NCBI GenBank assembly: GCA_036725605.1
Contig: DAIMDW010000013.1
Span: 79,419 to 143,418 of the forward strand
Length of the DNA stretch: 64,000 nucleotides
Origin: CALBTQ01 sp036725605
Lineage (GTDB): Bacteria; Lernaellota; Lernaellaia; Lernaellales; Lernaellaceae
Direction of reading: 5' to 3'
In this document: positions 33,391 through 41,757 of the stretch, piece after piece
How positions within the stretch are numbered: position 1 is the stretch's first letter
Layout: the number at the start of each line of letters is the position of its first letter
Program-made: the position numbers and the translations under genes
The notes under the pieces: model-generated
Seen by the model: the letters and a program-made list of their open reading frames with translations, nothing else
Told to the model about the DNA's origin: nothing
The model's database searches: none

Positions 33391-34683
33391 TTACCGAGTG
33401 ATGTTGACGGTTTCCAACAACATTTCGTTGGAGGTCGTAATCGACCGCGAGGTCGCCTGGAAACCGCGCTGGGTCGTGATCATTTCGACGAACTGCTGGG
33501 CGATGTCGACGTTCGACAATTCCAGCGTGTTGGCGAAGATCGCGCCGTTGCCCGATTCGTTGGCGACCGAGATGACCGGTTCGCCGGAAGGCACCGTCGA
33601 ACCGTAAATGTTGCTGCCCAAGTGGTTCAGTCTATCCGGCGAAGTGAAGTTGACCACCGCGATGCGCGCATATTCACGGCTTTCGCCGTTGGCGTACTTG
33701 GTGGTCACCACGCCGTCGGAGTCGATGTCGATCGACTCGATGTACGACGAGCTGTAGCCGTCCTGGCTCTGGAAGACCAACGCGGACGTGCTGCCGTACT
33801 GCGTCGTGCCGTCAACGCCCGTCCCGCCGTCGGCGATCGAAGTGCCGAATCCGATGTCGATTGCCTGCGCCTGCGCGGGATTGCCGGCGAAGTTGAAGGA
33901 TGGCGCCAAGGTCACCGTATGGGCCTGCAAGGCGCCGTCGGTCGTAAATTCCAACGTACCCGAAGTGGCGATCGCATCCGCGCCGGTCGTCGAATCATCC
34001 GCGCCGACCACGATGTTGTAATCCCAGATCTGCCCGCCGCCCGGTCCGGGCGCGTTCTGCAGCGTGAAGTACGCGGTAACCTGGTGGGCGTTGCCCAGCG
34101 AATCGTACACGGTGATCGCCGAAGTGAAGTTCGACGTGTTCACCGGATCGGCCAGGTTGAAGGGACCGACGTAATCGGAGTTCGAATCCAGGTTGGCGTA
34201 AATCGTAACTTCGGAAGTCGGTTTCGGCTCCAACGGCGCCTGCGGCACGTGAATGTCCTCCGGCACGCCGCTGATCAAACCTTCCTCGTCCAGCGAGAAG
34301 CCCTGGAGACGATACCCGGTCGGGTGAATGATGAAGCCGTTTTTGTCGATGGTGAAATTGCCGGCGCGCGTGTACATGTTGTCGCCGGTAAGCGTGTCAC
34401 GCACCATGAAGAAGCCTTCACCGGAAAGCGCCAGGTCGGTGACGTTGTTGGTCGTCTGGAAACCGCCCTGCGAGAAGGTACGCGAAGTCGACGTCACCGT
34501 CGCGCCGCGACCGATGGTGATGTTGCCGGATAGGGTTTTACTCAACACGTCCGAAAATTCGGCGCGCGAGTATTTGTAAGCCGGCGTGTTGATGTTCGCC
34601 AAGTTGTTGCCGATGATTTCCATCGCCGCCGAGTTGGCGTTCAGACCGCTGATGCCGGAAAACATCGCACCAATAATTGACAT
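33391..34683 (-). CDS. flgE: flagellar hook protein
   Basis: Exported subunit of the flagellar hook, 430 residues from the ATG behind AAGGAGG. The N-terminal D0 region IGAMFSGISGLNANSAAMEIIGNNLANINTPAYK is the rod/hook/HAP signature; the FlgE-like variable part is central; the C-terminal D0 helix SNVDIAQQFVEMITTQRGFQATSRSI closes the heptad-rich bundle. It is the last gene of the fliK-flgD-TIGR02530-flgE set, the order found in many deltaproteobacterial and Gram-positive genomes. Confidence 0.95.
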   Translation of the reverse strand: MSIIGAMFSGISGLNANSAAMEIIGNNLANINTPAYKYSRAEFSDVLSKTLSGNITIGRGATVTSTSRTFSQGGFQTTNNVTDLALSGEGFFMVRDTLTGDNMYTRAGNFTIDKNGFIIHPTGYRLQGFSLDEEGLISGVPEDIHVPQAPLEPKPTSEVTIYANLDSNSDYVGPFNLADPVNTSNFTSAITVYDSLGNAHQVTAYFTLQNAPGPGGGQIWDYNIVVGADDSTTGADAIATSGTLEFTTDGALQAHTVTLAPSFNFAGNPAQAQAIDIGFGTSIADGGTGVDGTTQYGSTSALVFQSQDGYSSSYIESIDIDSDGVVTTKYANGESREYARIAVVNFTSPDRLNHLGSNIYGSTVPSGEPVISVANESGNGAIFANTLELSNVDIAQQFVEMITTQRGFQATSRSITTSNEMLLETVNITR

Positions 34684-34749
34684 CTTTGTCCTCCTTCCCA
34701 CATCAATCGTTCCGTGGGAATGGAGCCTCCCTTGCGGGTCCGGCTCCGG

Positions 34750-35151
34750 TTAATCGAGCAGCACGGTGCTGTCGATATTCGTCACGATGTGGTCGGCCAT
34801 TTGCCCGCGACTCATCGCCGTGATCACCGTGCGGTTGGGCACGTTGACGATCAGCGCGTAGTTGTCGGCCAGGACCAGTGTATTTTTTGCTCCTTTGGTT
34901 TCCGCTTGCTTCACCGCATTTTCCAACCGCCCGATATCCTGCGCACTCATGGAGATGTTCCGGTCGCGCAACCGCTCGCTGGCGTGTGCGGAAAACCGTA
35001 CCTCCTGCTGCGCCGAAATGCGTTCGGCCAGAATCTGCTGAAACGGCGTCTGCCCGGCCTCCTGGGTGGCGGCGACGGACGTCGTCTGGCGTGCCTGGGC
35101 CTTGCGTCCGCTGAGCACGTCGGGGGTGAATTGCGTGTAGATCCGATTCAT
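34750..35151 (-). CDS. flagellar operon protein, TIGR02530-like
   Basis: 133-residue small flagellar protein of the TIGR02530 type, normally found between flgD and flgE, as here. The core HASERLRDRNISMSAQDIGRLENAVKQAETKGAKNTLVL (split across residues 55-92) and IVNVPNRTVITAM near 104 match the family. It is thought to take part in hook assembly or export control; the role is not well defined. It begins 3 bases after the flgD stop, and 66 non-coding bases separate it from flgE. Confidence 0.85.
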   Translation of the reverse strand: MNRIYTQFTPDVLSGRKAQARQTTSVAATQEAGQTPFQQILAERISAQQEVRFSAHASERLRDRNISMSAQDIGRLENAVKQAETKGAKNTLVLADNYALIVNVPNRTVITAMSRGQMADHIVTNIDSTVLLD

Positions 35152-35154
35152 CGC

Positions 35155-35844
35155 TTAGCTTCCTTGCATCACTTCCATGATGTCGCCCATGGTCACTTGC
35201 TGCGAACCGATATGCAGCACCGGCGTACCGGAATCGAAGGAAACACCGGTCACGATGCCGCTGATCAGCGTCGTAGCGGTCACGCTGTTGCCGTCGGCGT
35301 CCTCGGCCGTAACGGTGAACGTGTACTCGCCGGCGTCCATGGGGCTACCGTCGTTGTTGAGTCCATCCCAGGATAGAACCTGCAATCCTTCTTCGAGATT
35401 GTTCTTGGTGATCGAGCGCACGGCCTTGTCGTTGGCGTCGTAGATGGTGATCGTCACGACCTGCGCGTCGCCTTGCAGATCGAACGAAAATTCGGCGTCG
35501 TCTTCATCGTCGGTCAGATTGATCGTGTCGCCGGCCGCCCGGATTTCCTTGCCGATCAACGAAACGGATTGCGCATTGTTGATGCTGGCTTGGTAAAGCT
35601 GCAGCGTTTCCAGATTGGTGTTGGCGCTGCGCAGTTCCTCGACCGTCGTCAGTTGCGACAACTGGCTGAGAAACTGTTGGTTGTCCATCGGATCCAGCGG
35701 ATCCTGGTACTGCATTTCGGTCATCAGCAGTTCCAGAAAAACCTCTTCGGTCATCAGATCGGACGTACTGCTCGTCGACGTGGTCGTCGTTTCGTATCCG
35801 ACTGAAGTGGTTCCCGCCAGATCGGCTGAAGTTATGACACTCAA
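35155..35844 (-). CDS. flgD: flagellar hook assembly (cap) protein
   Basis: Hook-capping scaffold FlgD, 229 residues. The N-terminus has the family core EVFLELLMTEMQYQDPLDPMDNQQFLSQLSQLTTVEEL near 34-70; the C-terminal half has the FLIG-like/Ig domain with VTITIYDANDKAVRSI and LSWDGLNNDGSPMDAGEYTF near 150-180. Translation starts at TTG behind GGAGG; no suitable ATG exists. It follows fliK by 22 bases. Confidence 0.94.
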   Translation of the reverse strand: MSVITSADLAGTTSVGYETTTTSTSSTSDLMTEEVFLELLMTEMQYQDPLDPMDNQQFLSQLSQLTTVEELRSANTNLETLQLYQASINNAQSVSLIGKEIRAAGDTINLTDDEDDAEFSFDLQGDAQVVTITIYDANDKAVRSITKNNLEEGLQVLSWDGLNNDGSPMDAGEYTFTVTAEDADGNSVTATTLISGIVTGVSFDSGTPVLHIGSQQVTMGDIMEVMQGS

Positions 35845-35866
35845 CGTATACCTCCACTTCCGTTCG

Positions 35867-37447
35867 CTAAGCCAGAATGCTCAGGTTGCCCGCCAAACCG
35901 GATACCCGATACGTGGCGGCCGGACGTTCCGCCACCACCTGGGAGCGCGGTTGCTCCACGGATGAGTTGGCGTTGCGTTCGGCGCGACCGTCGGCGGTCC
36001 GGTCGAAAGCGAACCGGCTTTGCTGGTGTTGATCCACGGCCTGCTCGGCAACGTCGAACTGATCCAGTTGCATTCCCTGCTGAGCAAGCTGCTGTTTGAG
36101 ATCGGGCAGATGTTCCATCAGAACCTGACGCACCTGACCGCTCTCCACCACTGCCTGGGCGCGAACATGTTGTTGCTCGACGGTCACTTCCAATTTGACG
36201 CGGCCCAATTCGGGCGGATCCAGGCGCAACCGCATGGTGCCGCCGCCATCCGCGGCCCGGCGCACCATCTGCTGATTGACCATCCGCACCACGCGCTCGA
36301 CGTTCTCGATCGTCACTTCGGTGGTCGCCGCGGGCGCCGCCGGTTTGACCGTCATCGCCTCGGCCTGCCGCGTGGCCATGGTGGCCGGATTGGCGGTCAG
36401 CGTCGGTTGAACGGTCGTGGTCGGCACAGCTTCCACGGTCGGCATCGCGGCCATCGGCTGATTGACGTTCGCCATCGGCTCGGCCTTCGCCTCGCTGTTG
36501 AAACTCGCCTGGGCAGCCGTCGGAACTTCCTGACGGGCTTGCACGGCCGGTGAGTTAGAACGAGCCGTCTGGCCGTCGATCGGCGGCGCATCGCCCTTGG
36601 TCACGGTTTGCCGCTCCGGCATCGTCGATGAGGCAATTTCTGCCGGTCGGTCACTGAAGTTTACCCGCTGGGAAACCGTTACCTGCGGCCGCTCGGTCAT
36701 ACCCTGTCGACTCTGCTTCACATCGTTGATCAGTTTGGCGGAACTATCCCTTAGTTGCAGGTCTGTGTACGGAACGACCTTGCGCGTCGACGTAGCCTGG
36801 GTTTCGATCGCCTGACTGTTGAGCGACAAGAGCACCGGATCGATCGCCTTGGCTTGCGTCGCCGTCGTCGCCTGCGCAACCACCGGTTTGGCCTGGTCGG
36901 CTTGAGCAATGATATGCGAAATAACTTTTTGCGCCACCTGGCTGACCTGGGGCTGGGCCGCGGTCGTTTCAACGTTTGCGTTCACCGGTTTAACCGCCTC
37001 GTTCGTGACGACGATCACCGGTTTCGCCCGCTGAACGGCCGGAGCGACCGACTGGGCTTCCTCCGCTTGGACCACCTTGTTTTCGCTTGTATTAACATGA
37101 ACTTGAGCTTTAACAGTCTCATCCCGATTCACCGCTTGGGCCGGTTGATTCGGTTGGCGGATTTGCGATTGAGCCTCGGCTTTTTGCTGCGGCTGTTCCG
37201 TGGTGTTGGTCGCGGCGGTCGGCTTGGGATTTTCCACCTTTTGGTCGCTGTACGACGTCGAATTTTCCACCACTGTCGCCGGTGTCGACAACTGCGGTTC
37301 CGGCTGACTGACCGCCACGGGCATGGCCTGCAACATCACGTTAAACGCGGCGTTGGCGGCATTCTCCTTGGCGCTGTCGGTCCGTCCGGACTGATACGAC
37401 ATGTTCGCTTTGTTGTTGTTACTTAGTATTTCAGTAATATTAAGCAC
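35867..37447 (-). CDS. fliK: flagellar hook-length control protein
   Basis: Exported ruler protein that sets hook length and switches export specificity. I start it at GTG because GGGAGGTGA lies 7 bases before it; upstream in-frame codons have no ribosome site. The first 400 residues are low in structure and rich in Gln, Ala, Pro, Thr and Val (ruler region). The C-terminal substrate-switch domain shows GGTMRLRLDPPELGRVKLEV near 405 and MEHLPDLKQQLAQQGMQL near 450. At 526 residues it is average to long. A weak sigma-54 site lies upstream, so fliK may open its own transcript. Confidence 0.9.
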   Translation of the reverse strand: MLNITEILSNNNKANMSYQSGRTDSAKENAANAAFNVMLQAMPVAVSQPEPQLSTPATVVENSTSYSDQKVENPKPTAATNTTEQPQQKAEAQSQIRQPNQPAQAVNRDETVKAQVHVNTSENKVVQAEEAQSVAPAVQRAKPVIVVTNEAVKPVNANVETTAAQPQVSQVAQKVISHIIAQADQAKPVVAQATTATQAKAIDPVLLSLNSQAIETQATSTRKVVPYTDLQLRDSSAKLINDVKQSRQGMTERPQVTVSQRVNFSDRPAEIASSTMPERQTVTKGDAPPIDGQTARSNSPAVQARQEVPTAAQASFNSEAKAEPMANVNQPMAAMPTVEAVPTTTVQPTLTANPATMATRQAEAMTVKPAAPAATTEVTIENVERVVRMVNQQMVRRAADGGGTMRLRLDPPELGRVKLEVTVEQQHVRAQAVVESGQVRQVLMEHLPDLKQQLAQQGMQLDQFDVAEQAVDQHQQSRFAFDRTADGRAERNANSSVEQPRSQVVAERPAATYRVSGLAGNLSILA

Positions 37448-37568
37448 TGCATTTTCACCTCCCTTCTCTTGGAATTTCGTGGATACATTCATCCTGTTTT
37501 TCACCTCAAAATTCGCCAACCTTGACGGCCATTAACGGCTCAAGGGTGATTTCGCGGTGAGATGTATT

Positions 37569-37584
37569 GCGGCGTTCATGCCAA
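37569..37584 (-). promoter_or_regulatory. possible sigma-54 promoter for fliK-flgD-flgE
   Basis: Minus-strand TGGCATGAACGCCGCA keeps the invariant GG at -24 and GC at -12 with the right spacing, but the -12 box (CCGCA) departs from TTGCA. The transcript would start about 110 bases before the fliK GTG. Confidence 0.4.
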
Positions 37585-37655
37585 CTTCAACGGATGGATA
37601 CGAAATGAAGGGATGATTGTGTGCGGCCCGGGAACGCGCTTCTATCTATTTGACA

Positions 37656-38282
37656 TTACTTCACATTTTTGTTTAGCAATTTTGTGGAAATGGAGGCGGC
37701 CGTGGCCGGATCCATGCGCACGAGCAACGCGCTGACCGATTTCTGCTTCATGCGGGCAAGAACGGCCAGGCGCATGTCTTCGTCCAGTTTTTCCAGCACG
37801 GGCACCAGTTCATCCGGGCGCATCGCCTCGTAGATTTTGACCAGGCGGGTAACCTTTTTCACCATGATTTCATCTTCTTTCGCCAGGCGCTTGTCGATAT
37901 CCGCCCGCAAGGTCTCCAGTTGGACGATTTCCTTTTTCACTTCCTCGCGCAACGTTTCCAGATCGCCCTGTTCCTGCTGAATCTGCTGACGCAGCAACTG
38001 CAAATAGGCCAGATGCTCGTCCTCCGGGGTCGGTTTGGTGTCGAGTTCCGGTTCCTGCACCGCGGCGGCGCCGTCTTCGGCCATGGGCGCCGGCGTCGGC
38101 TCCTCGTCGTCGGTCAGTGCCTGCTTCAATCCCTGGAGCGGCGGCGTGGGACTGGCCGCTTCCGGGCTTTGCTCGTCCTGCCCCCGCGATGGCGTGACCA
38201 TAATGCCGACGATCAACACCATACTGATGACGATTATCGTCGTGGCGAAAATGCCCCATTGTTTGAGCTCGAAACGTTTCAT
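37656..38282 (-). CDS. MotE-like flagellar protein (MgtE N-domain-like C-terminus)
   Basis: 208-residue flagellar protein with one N-terminal membrane helix (IFATTIIVISMVLIVGIMV), a Pro/Glu-rich stretch, a coiled coil (residues 85-140) and a C-terminal domain like the MgtE intracellular N-domain (VKIYEAMRPDELVPVLEKLDEDMRLAVLARM). This is the arrangement of MotE-type chaperones, which help motor stator assembly, and of similar genes next to fliJ. It lies 4 bases after fliJ and ends the flgC-fliE-J transcript. Name given by architecture and context. Confidence 0.8.
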   Translation of the reverse strand: MKRFELKQWGIFATTIIVISMVLIVGIMVTPSRGQDEQSPEAASPTPPLQGLKQALTDDEEPTPAPMAEDGAAAVQEPELDTKPTPEDEHLAYLQLLRQQIQQEQGDLETLREEVKKEIVQLETLRADIDKRLAKEDEIMVKKVTRLVKIYEAMRPDELVPVLEKLDEDMRLAVLARMKQKSVSALLVRMDPATAASISTKLLNKNVK

Positions 38283-38286
38283 CTCG

Positions 38287-38751
38287 TCACTCCTCGGCCT
38301 CTTCCTGCCGTTGCGCCCGCAGGAAACGGTTGAGCGCTATTTCCATTACTGCCTTTTCCTGCTCGCGATTCTCCTCGTAGTCGCGGCGGGCGAGAAACTT
38401 GTCCCGCAGGCGGTCGATCACCTGCCGGTCCCGCGAGACGGCCAGGTATTCGCGCCGCTTTTCAGCCAGGCGCTCGCGCACGTCGACTTCCTCCAACTGC
38501 GCGAAACCCTGCTTTTCGTGCAAGGCATTGATGTAGTACATCGCCTGTTGCAGGTCCTCGGCCCGCATACCGTCGCGCAGGTTCAGATCGACGCGCCGAT
38601 GCTCGGCCAGAATGTTCTCATCGATGTCCCGGCGGTCCTGCCGCAGGCGCGTCAACTCGGCCTGCAACTCGCCCAATTCGCGCTTGACCTTCTCCTCCAG
38701 CAAGTGCCGAACGCGCCAAACCGCCTCCAACCGAAATTGCCTGCGCGCCAT
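38287..38751 (-). CDS. fliJ: flagellar export chaperone/coiled-coil protein
   Basis: Soluble coiled-coil protein of 154 residues linking the FliI ATPase to the export gate. Sequence is nearly all charged helix with the N-terminal RQFRLEAVWRVRHLLEEKVKREL typical of FliJ. I choose the ATG with GAGG 8 bases upstream; a GTG two codons earlier, overlapping the fliI stop as GTGA, is possible. Order fliH-fliI-fliJ is standard. Confidence 0.88.
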   Translation of the reverse strand: MARRQFRLEAVWRVRHLLEEKVKRELGELQAELTRLRQDRRDIDENILAEHRRVDLNLRDGMRAEDLQQAMYYINALHEKQGFAQLEEVDVRERLAEKRREYLAVSRDRQVIDRLRDKFLARRDYEENREQEKAVMEIALNRFLRAQRQEEAEE

Positions 38752-38753
38752 GA

Positions 38754-40109
38754 TCACAACCTCGGCGGATGTTTGCGGAAGATTTGCGCGATGCCCACCA
38801 GCGTATCGTGCATGGTCACGCGCTCGGCGATGCCCTGCCGCAGGAAAGCCCGCAGGTCCTCGATCACCTCGATGGCGTAATCGATGCGCGGGTTGGCCCC
38901 TTTTTCGTACGCGCCGATGTTGATCAAATCCTCCGCCTGGCTATAGATCGCCAGAATTTCCCGCAGCCAGCCGGCCCATTGCATCTGTTGCGGCTGCACG
39001 ACGTCGGGCATGACGCGGCTGGCGCTGTTGAGAATATCGATCGCCGGATAATGGTTGCGCGCGGCCATTTCGCGCGAAAGTATGACGTGGCCGTCGAGGA
39101 TCGAACGCGCGGCGTCGCCGATCGGATCGTTGATGTCGTCGGCCTCGACCAACACCGAGTAGATGCCGGTGATCGAACCGCCCGCCGCGTCGTTGCCCAC
39201 CCGTTCCAGCAGCGAGGGCATCATCGCGAAGACGCTGGGCGTGTAGCCTTTGCTTGTCGGCGGCTCGCCGATCGCCAGACCGATTTCCCGCCGCGCCATC
39301 GCCATGCGCGTCAGGCTGTCCATCATGAACAGCACGTCGGCGCCGCGCGCCCGGAAATACTCGGCCATCGTCGTGGCCAGGTAACCGGCGCGCACGCGGG
39401 TCAGCGCCGTGCGGTCGGAGGTCGCGCACACCACCACGCTGCGCTTGAGCCCTTCGGCGCCCAGGTCGCGTTCGAGAAACTCACGCACCTCGCGGCCGCG
39501 CTCGCCGATCAGCGCGATGACGTTCACCGAGGCGCTCGTGTTGCGCGCGATCATCCCCAGCAGCACGCTCTTGCCCACGCCCGAACCGGCGAAGATGCCG
39601 ACCTTCTGCCCCTTGCCCACGGTCAGCAGACCGTTGAGCGAACGCACGCCCAAATCGAGCGATTCGCTGATGCGCCGGCGGCGGACCGGATTGAGCGGCT
39701 GACCGTACAACGGCAATTCGTCGGAACCGAATATCGGCGCTCCGCCATCCAGCGGATTGCCCAGGCCGTCGATCACCCGGCCGAGAAATTCCTCGCCGAC
39801 CGGCACGGTGGCGCTGCGCCGTACTTTTTCCACCCGCGATTTGGGACTGATGTCGTGGATCGCCTCCAGCGGCATCAGTTGCACCGTATCGTCGTTGAAG
39901 CCGACCACCTCGGCGGTCACCGGCTCGCCCTCCGAACCGTCGCTCATGCGCGGAAAAATGTTGCACACGCCGCCCACCGGGCTGCGCGGTCCGGTTGCTT
40001 CGATGAGCAGCCCCACCACGCGCCGCACGTAGCCGTTGACGCTGAAGGTCTCGGTGTTTTCCAGCGTCTTGAAAAACGGCTGCCAATCGTAGGGCGCTTC
40101 GTTGAACAC
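38754..40109 (-). CDS. fliI: flagellum-specific export ATPase
   Basis: Cytoplasmic F1-like ATPase powering flagellar protein export, 451 residues. Landmarks: GRVIDGLGNPLDGG near 110, Walker A GSGVGKS near 176, Walker B region ADVLFMMDSLTRMA near 267, and GEPPTSKGYTPSVFAMMPSLLERVGN near 290. The GTG start follows the fliH stop after a single base and has GGGGAA upstream; the frame further upstream lies inside fliH. The fliI stop lies beyond the fliJ ATG by overlap at the alternative GTG only. Confidence 0.96.
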   Translation of the reverse strand: MFNEAPYDWQPFFKTLENTETFSVNGYVRRVVGLLIEATGPRSPVGGVCNIFPRMSDGSEGEPVTAEVVGFNDDTVQLMPLEAIHDISPKSRVEKVRRSATVPVGEEFLGRVIDGLGNPLDGGAPIFGSDELPLYGQPLNPVRRRRISESLDLGVRSLNGLLTVGKGQKVGIFAGSGVGKSVLLGMIARNTSASVNVIALIGERGREVREFLERDLGAEGLKRSVVVCATSDRTALTRVRAGYLATTMAEYFRARGADVLFMMDSLTRMAMARREIGLAIGEPPTSKGYTPSVFAMMPSLLERVGNDAAGGSITGIYSVLVEADDINDPIGDAARSILDGHVILSREMAARNHYPAIDILNSASRVMPDVVQPQQMQWAGWLREILAIYSQAEDLINIGAYEKGANPRIDYAIEVIEDLRAFLRQGIAERVTMHDTLVGIAQIFRKHPPRL

Positions 40110-40110
40110 G

Positions 40111-40713
40111 TTATTCCCCGATTTTCGCCACGCGTTCCAGCGCCGTGGCCAGCGAAGCATCGACGAAGCCCTGCGGCGTTTCGACGATGCACCCGCCCGG
40201 CTCGACGGCCGGATCGGCGATCAGCGTCACCAGTTCGGCGTTCTTCGCGCGCTGCCAGTGCGTTTCGCTTTGCTTGATCATTTCGTATTCGTTGGGATTG
40301 ATGCGGATCGTCGTTTCCCAACGGTCGTCGACTTCCTTGAGTGCGGCTTTGACCACGCGTTGCAGCACTTCGTCGTCCTCGTCCAGCGTGGTGCGAATGA
40401 CCTTCTCGGCGATCAGGAGCACCAGGCGGATGATTTCCGGCTCCATGGCCGCCAACGTTTCCAGCAGCAGATGGTTGAAGTGCTCGACGAGCACGACGAA
40501 ATTTTCCACGCTGGGCAACGCCTTGGCCAGGCCCATCTCGATGCCCGCCGATTCACCCTTGTTGAAGCCCTGCTCGTAGGCGCGGCGCTCGATGGCCGCG
40601 GCCTTCTGTTTCGCATCGGCGATCAGTTGCTTGTCCTTGTCCTGCTGATCGAACGAGGGAAACGCCAGGTTCTGCACGTTTTGTATCGGCTTATGTTTCG
40701 GATTGTCGCCCAC
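40111..40713 (-). CDS. fliH: flagellar export ATPase regulator
   Basis: FliH, the FliI-binding stator-like regulator, 200 residues. An N-terminal region (FPSFDQQDKDKQLIADAKQKAAAIERRAYEQGFNKG, split near residues 20-54) leads into the conserved middle EPEIIRLVLLIAEKVIRTTLDEDDEVL and C-terminal VEPGGCIVETPQGFVDASL segment. The GTG at 40713 has GAGG at good spacing; a GTG two codons earlier is the alternative. Between fliG and fliI as usual. Confidence 0.9.
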   Translation of the reverse strand: MGDNPKHKPIQNVQNLAFPSFDQQDKDKQLIADAKQKAAAIERRAYEQGFNKGESAGIEMGLAKALPSVENFVVLVEHFNHLLLETLAAMEPEIIRLVLLIAEKVIRTTLDEDDEVLQRVVKAALKEVDDRWETTIRINPNEYEMIKQSETHWQRAKNAELVTLIADPAVEPGGCIVETPQGFVDASLATALERVAKIGE

Positions 40714-40725
40714 GGGCACCTCGCG

Positions 40726-41742
40726 TTAGACGAACTGTTCCTCGCCGCCGCGGCCGGAGACGACGATCTTGCCTTCCTGCTCCAGACGCCGCGCGACGCG
40801 TACGATCATCTGCTGCGCTTTTTCCACGTCGGAGATGCGCACCGGGCCGCGCGCCTCCATGTCTTCCTGGATCATTTCCGAAGCGCGGGCGGAAATGTTG
40901 TTGAAGATTTTCTGCTTCACGTCTTCGCTGGCCATCTTCAGCGAAATGGCCAGGTCGTCGTTGCTGACTTCCTTGAGAATCATCTGAATGCCGCGATCGT
41001 CGACGCTGAGCAGGTCTTCGAACACGAACATGTGCTGACCGATTTCCTCGGCCAGATCGGCGTTTTCTTCCTCGATCTTGCTCATGATCTCGTTGGCGAT
41101 GGACTTTTTCATCGAGTTGAGAATTTCCGCCGCCGGTTTGACGCCGCCGGTCGACTCGGCCACGTCGATGCTGAAGGTCGACAGCTCGCGCCCCAGCGCC
41201 TCAACCACTTCCTCGAGCGCGCCGGGCAGCACGGTGTCCATCTGCGCGATGCGCAAGACGACCTCGTACTGCAAATCCTCCGGCAACCGCGCGATGATTT
41301 CCGACGTGGTGGTCGGCGGCAACTGCGAGAGGATGAACGCGATCGTCTGCGGGTGTTCTTTCTTGATCAGGTTGAACACCGTGCGCGGATCGTAGCGGCG
41401 AATCTGGTCGAGGCGTTCCTCGACTTCCAAGCGCGTCAACATGGTTTGGCCGCGCGATTCGCCCATGGCCGTGTTGACCACGCTTTCGATGAAGTCGCGG
41501 CCCATGGTGCTCATGTAGCCTTCCTGGGCGATACGCTCGTTGAATTCGTTGAGCACGCTTTCCATCACCTCGGGCGTGATGTCGCCCATGCGGGGGATGG
41601 TGGTGACGATCAAACGGATTTCATCGTCGCCCAGGCTCCTGAACACATCGGCGCTGATCTCTTCCCCGAGGAACATCAGCAATGCGGCGGCTTTTTCCGC
41701 GCCGTTGAGTCTTCGTTTTACTCCGACCATTTCCTCAGACAT
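40726..41742 (-). CDS. fliG: flagellar motor switch protein
   Basis: C-ring/rotor protein of 338 residues. The N-terminal FliF-binding part LNGAEKAAALLMFLGEEISADVFRSLGDDEI, the middle domain LKEEHPQT-like segment IKKEHPQTIAFILSQLPPTTTSEIIARLPEDLQ near 125-160, and the C-terminal charged torque helix LSVDDRGIQMILKEVSNDDLAISLKMASEDVKQKIFNNISARASEM near 245-290 are all present and complete. GGAG precedes the ATG. Confidence 0.96.
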   Translation of the reverse strand: MSEEMVGVKRRLNGAEKAAALLMFLGEEISADVFRSLGDDEIRLIVTTIPRMGDITPEVMESVLNEFNERIAQEGYMSTMGRDFIESVVNTAMGESRGQTMLTRLEVEERLDQIRRYDPRTVFNLIKKEHPQTIAFILSQLPPTTTSEIIARLPEDLQYEVVLRIAQMDTVLPGALEEVVEALGRELSTFSIDVAESTGGVKPAAEILNSMKKSIANEIMSKIEEENADLAEEIGQHMFVFEDLLSVDDRGIQMILKEVSNDDLAISLKMASEDVKQKIFNNISARASEMIQEDMEARGPVRISDVEKAQQMIVRVARRLEQEGKIVVSGRGGEEQFV

Positions 41743-41757
41743 GGTCCGCTCCTTTGC

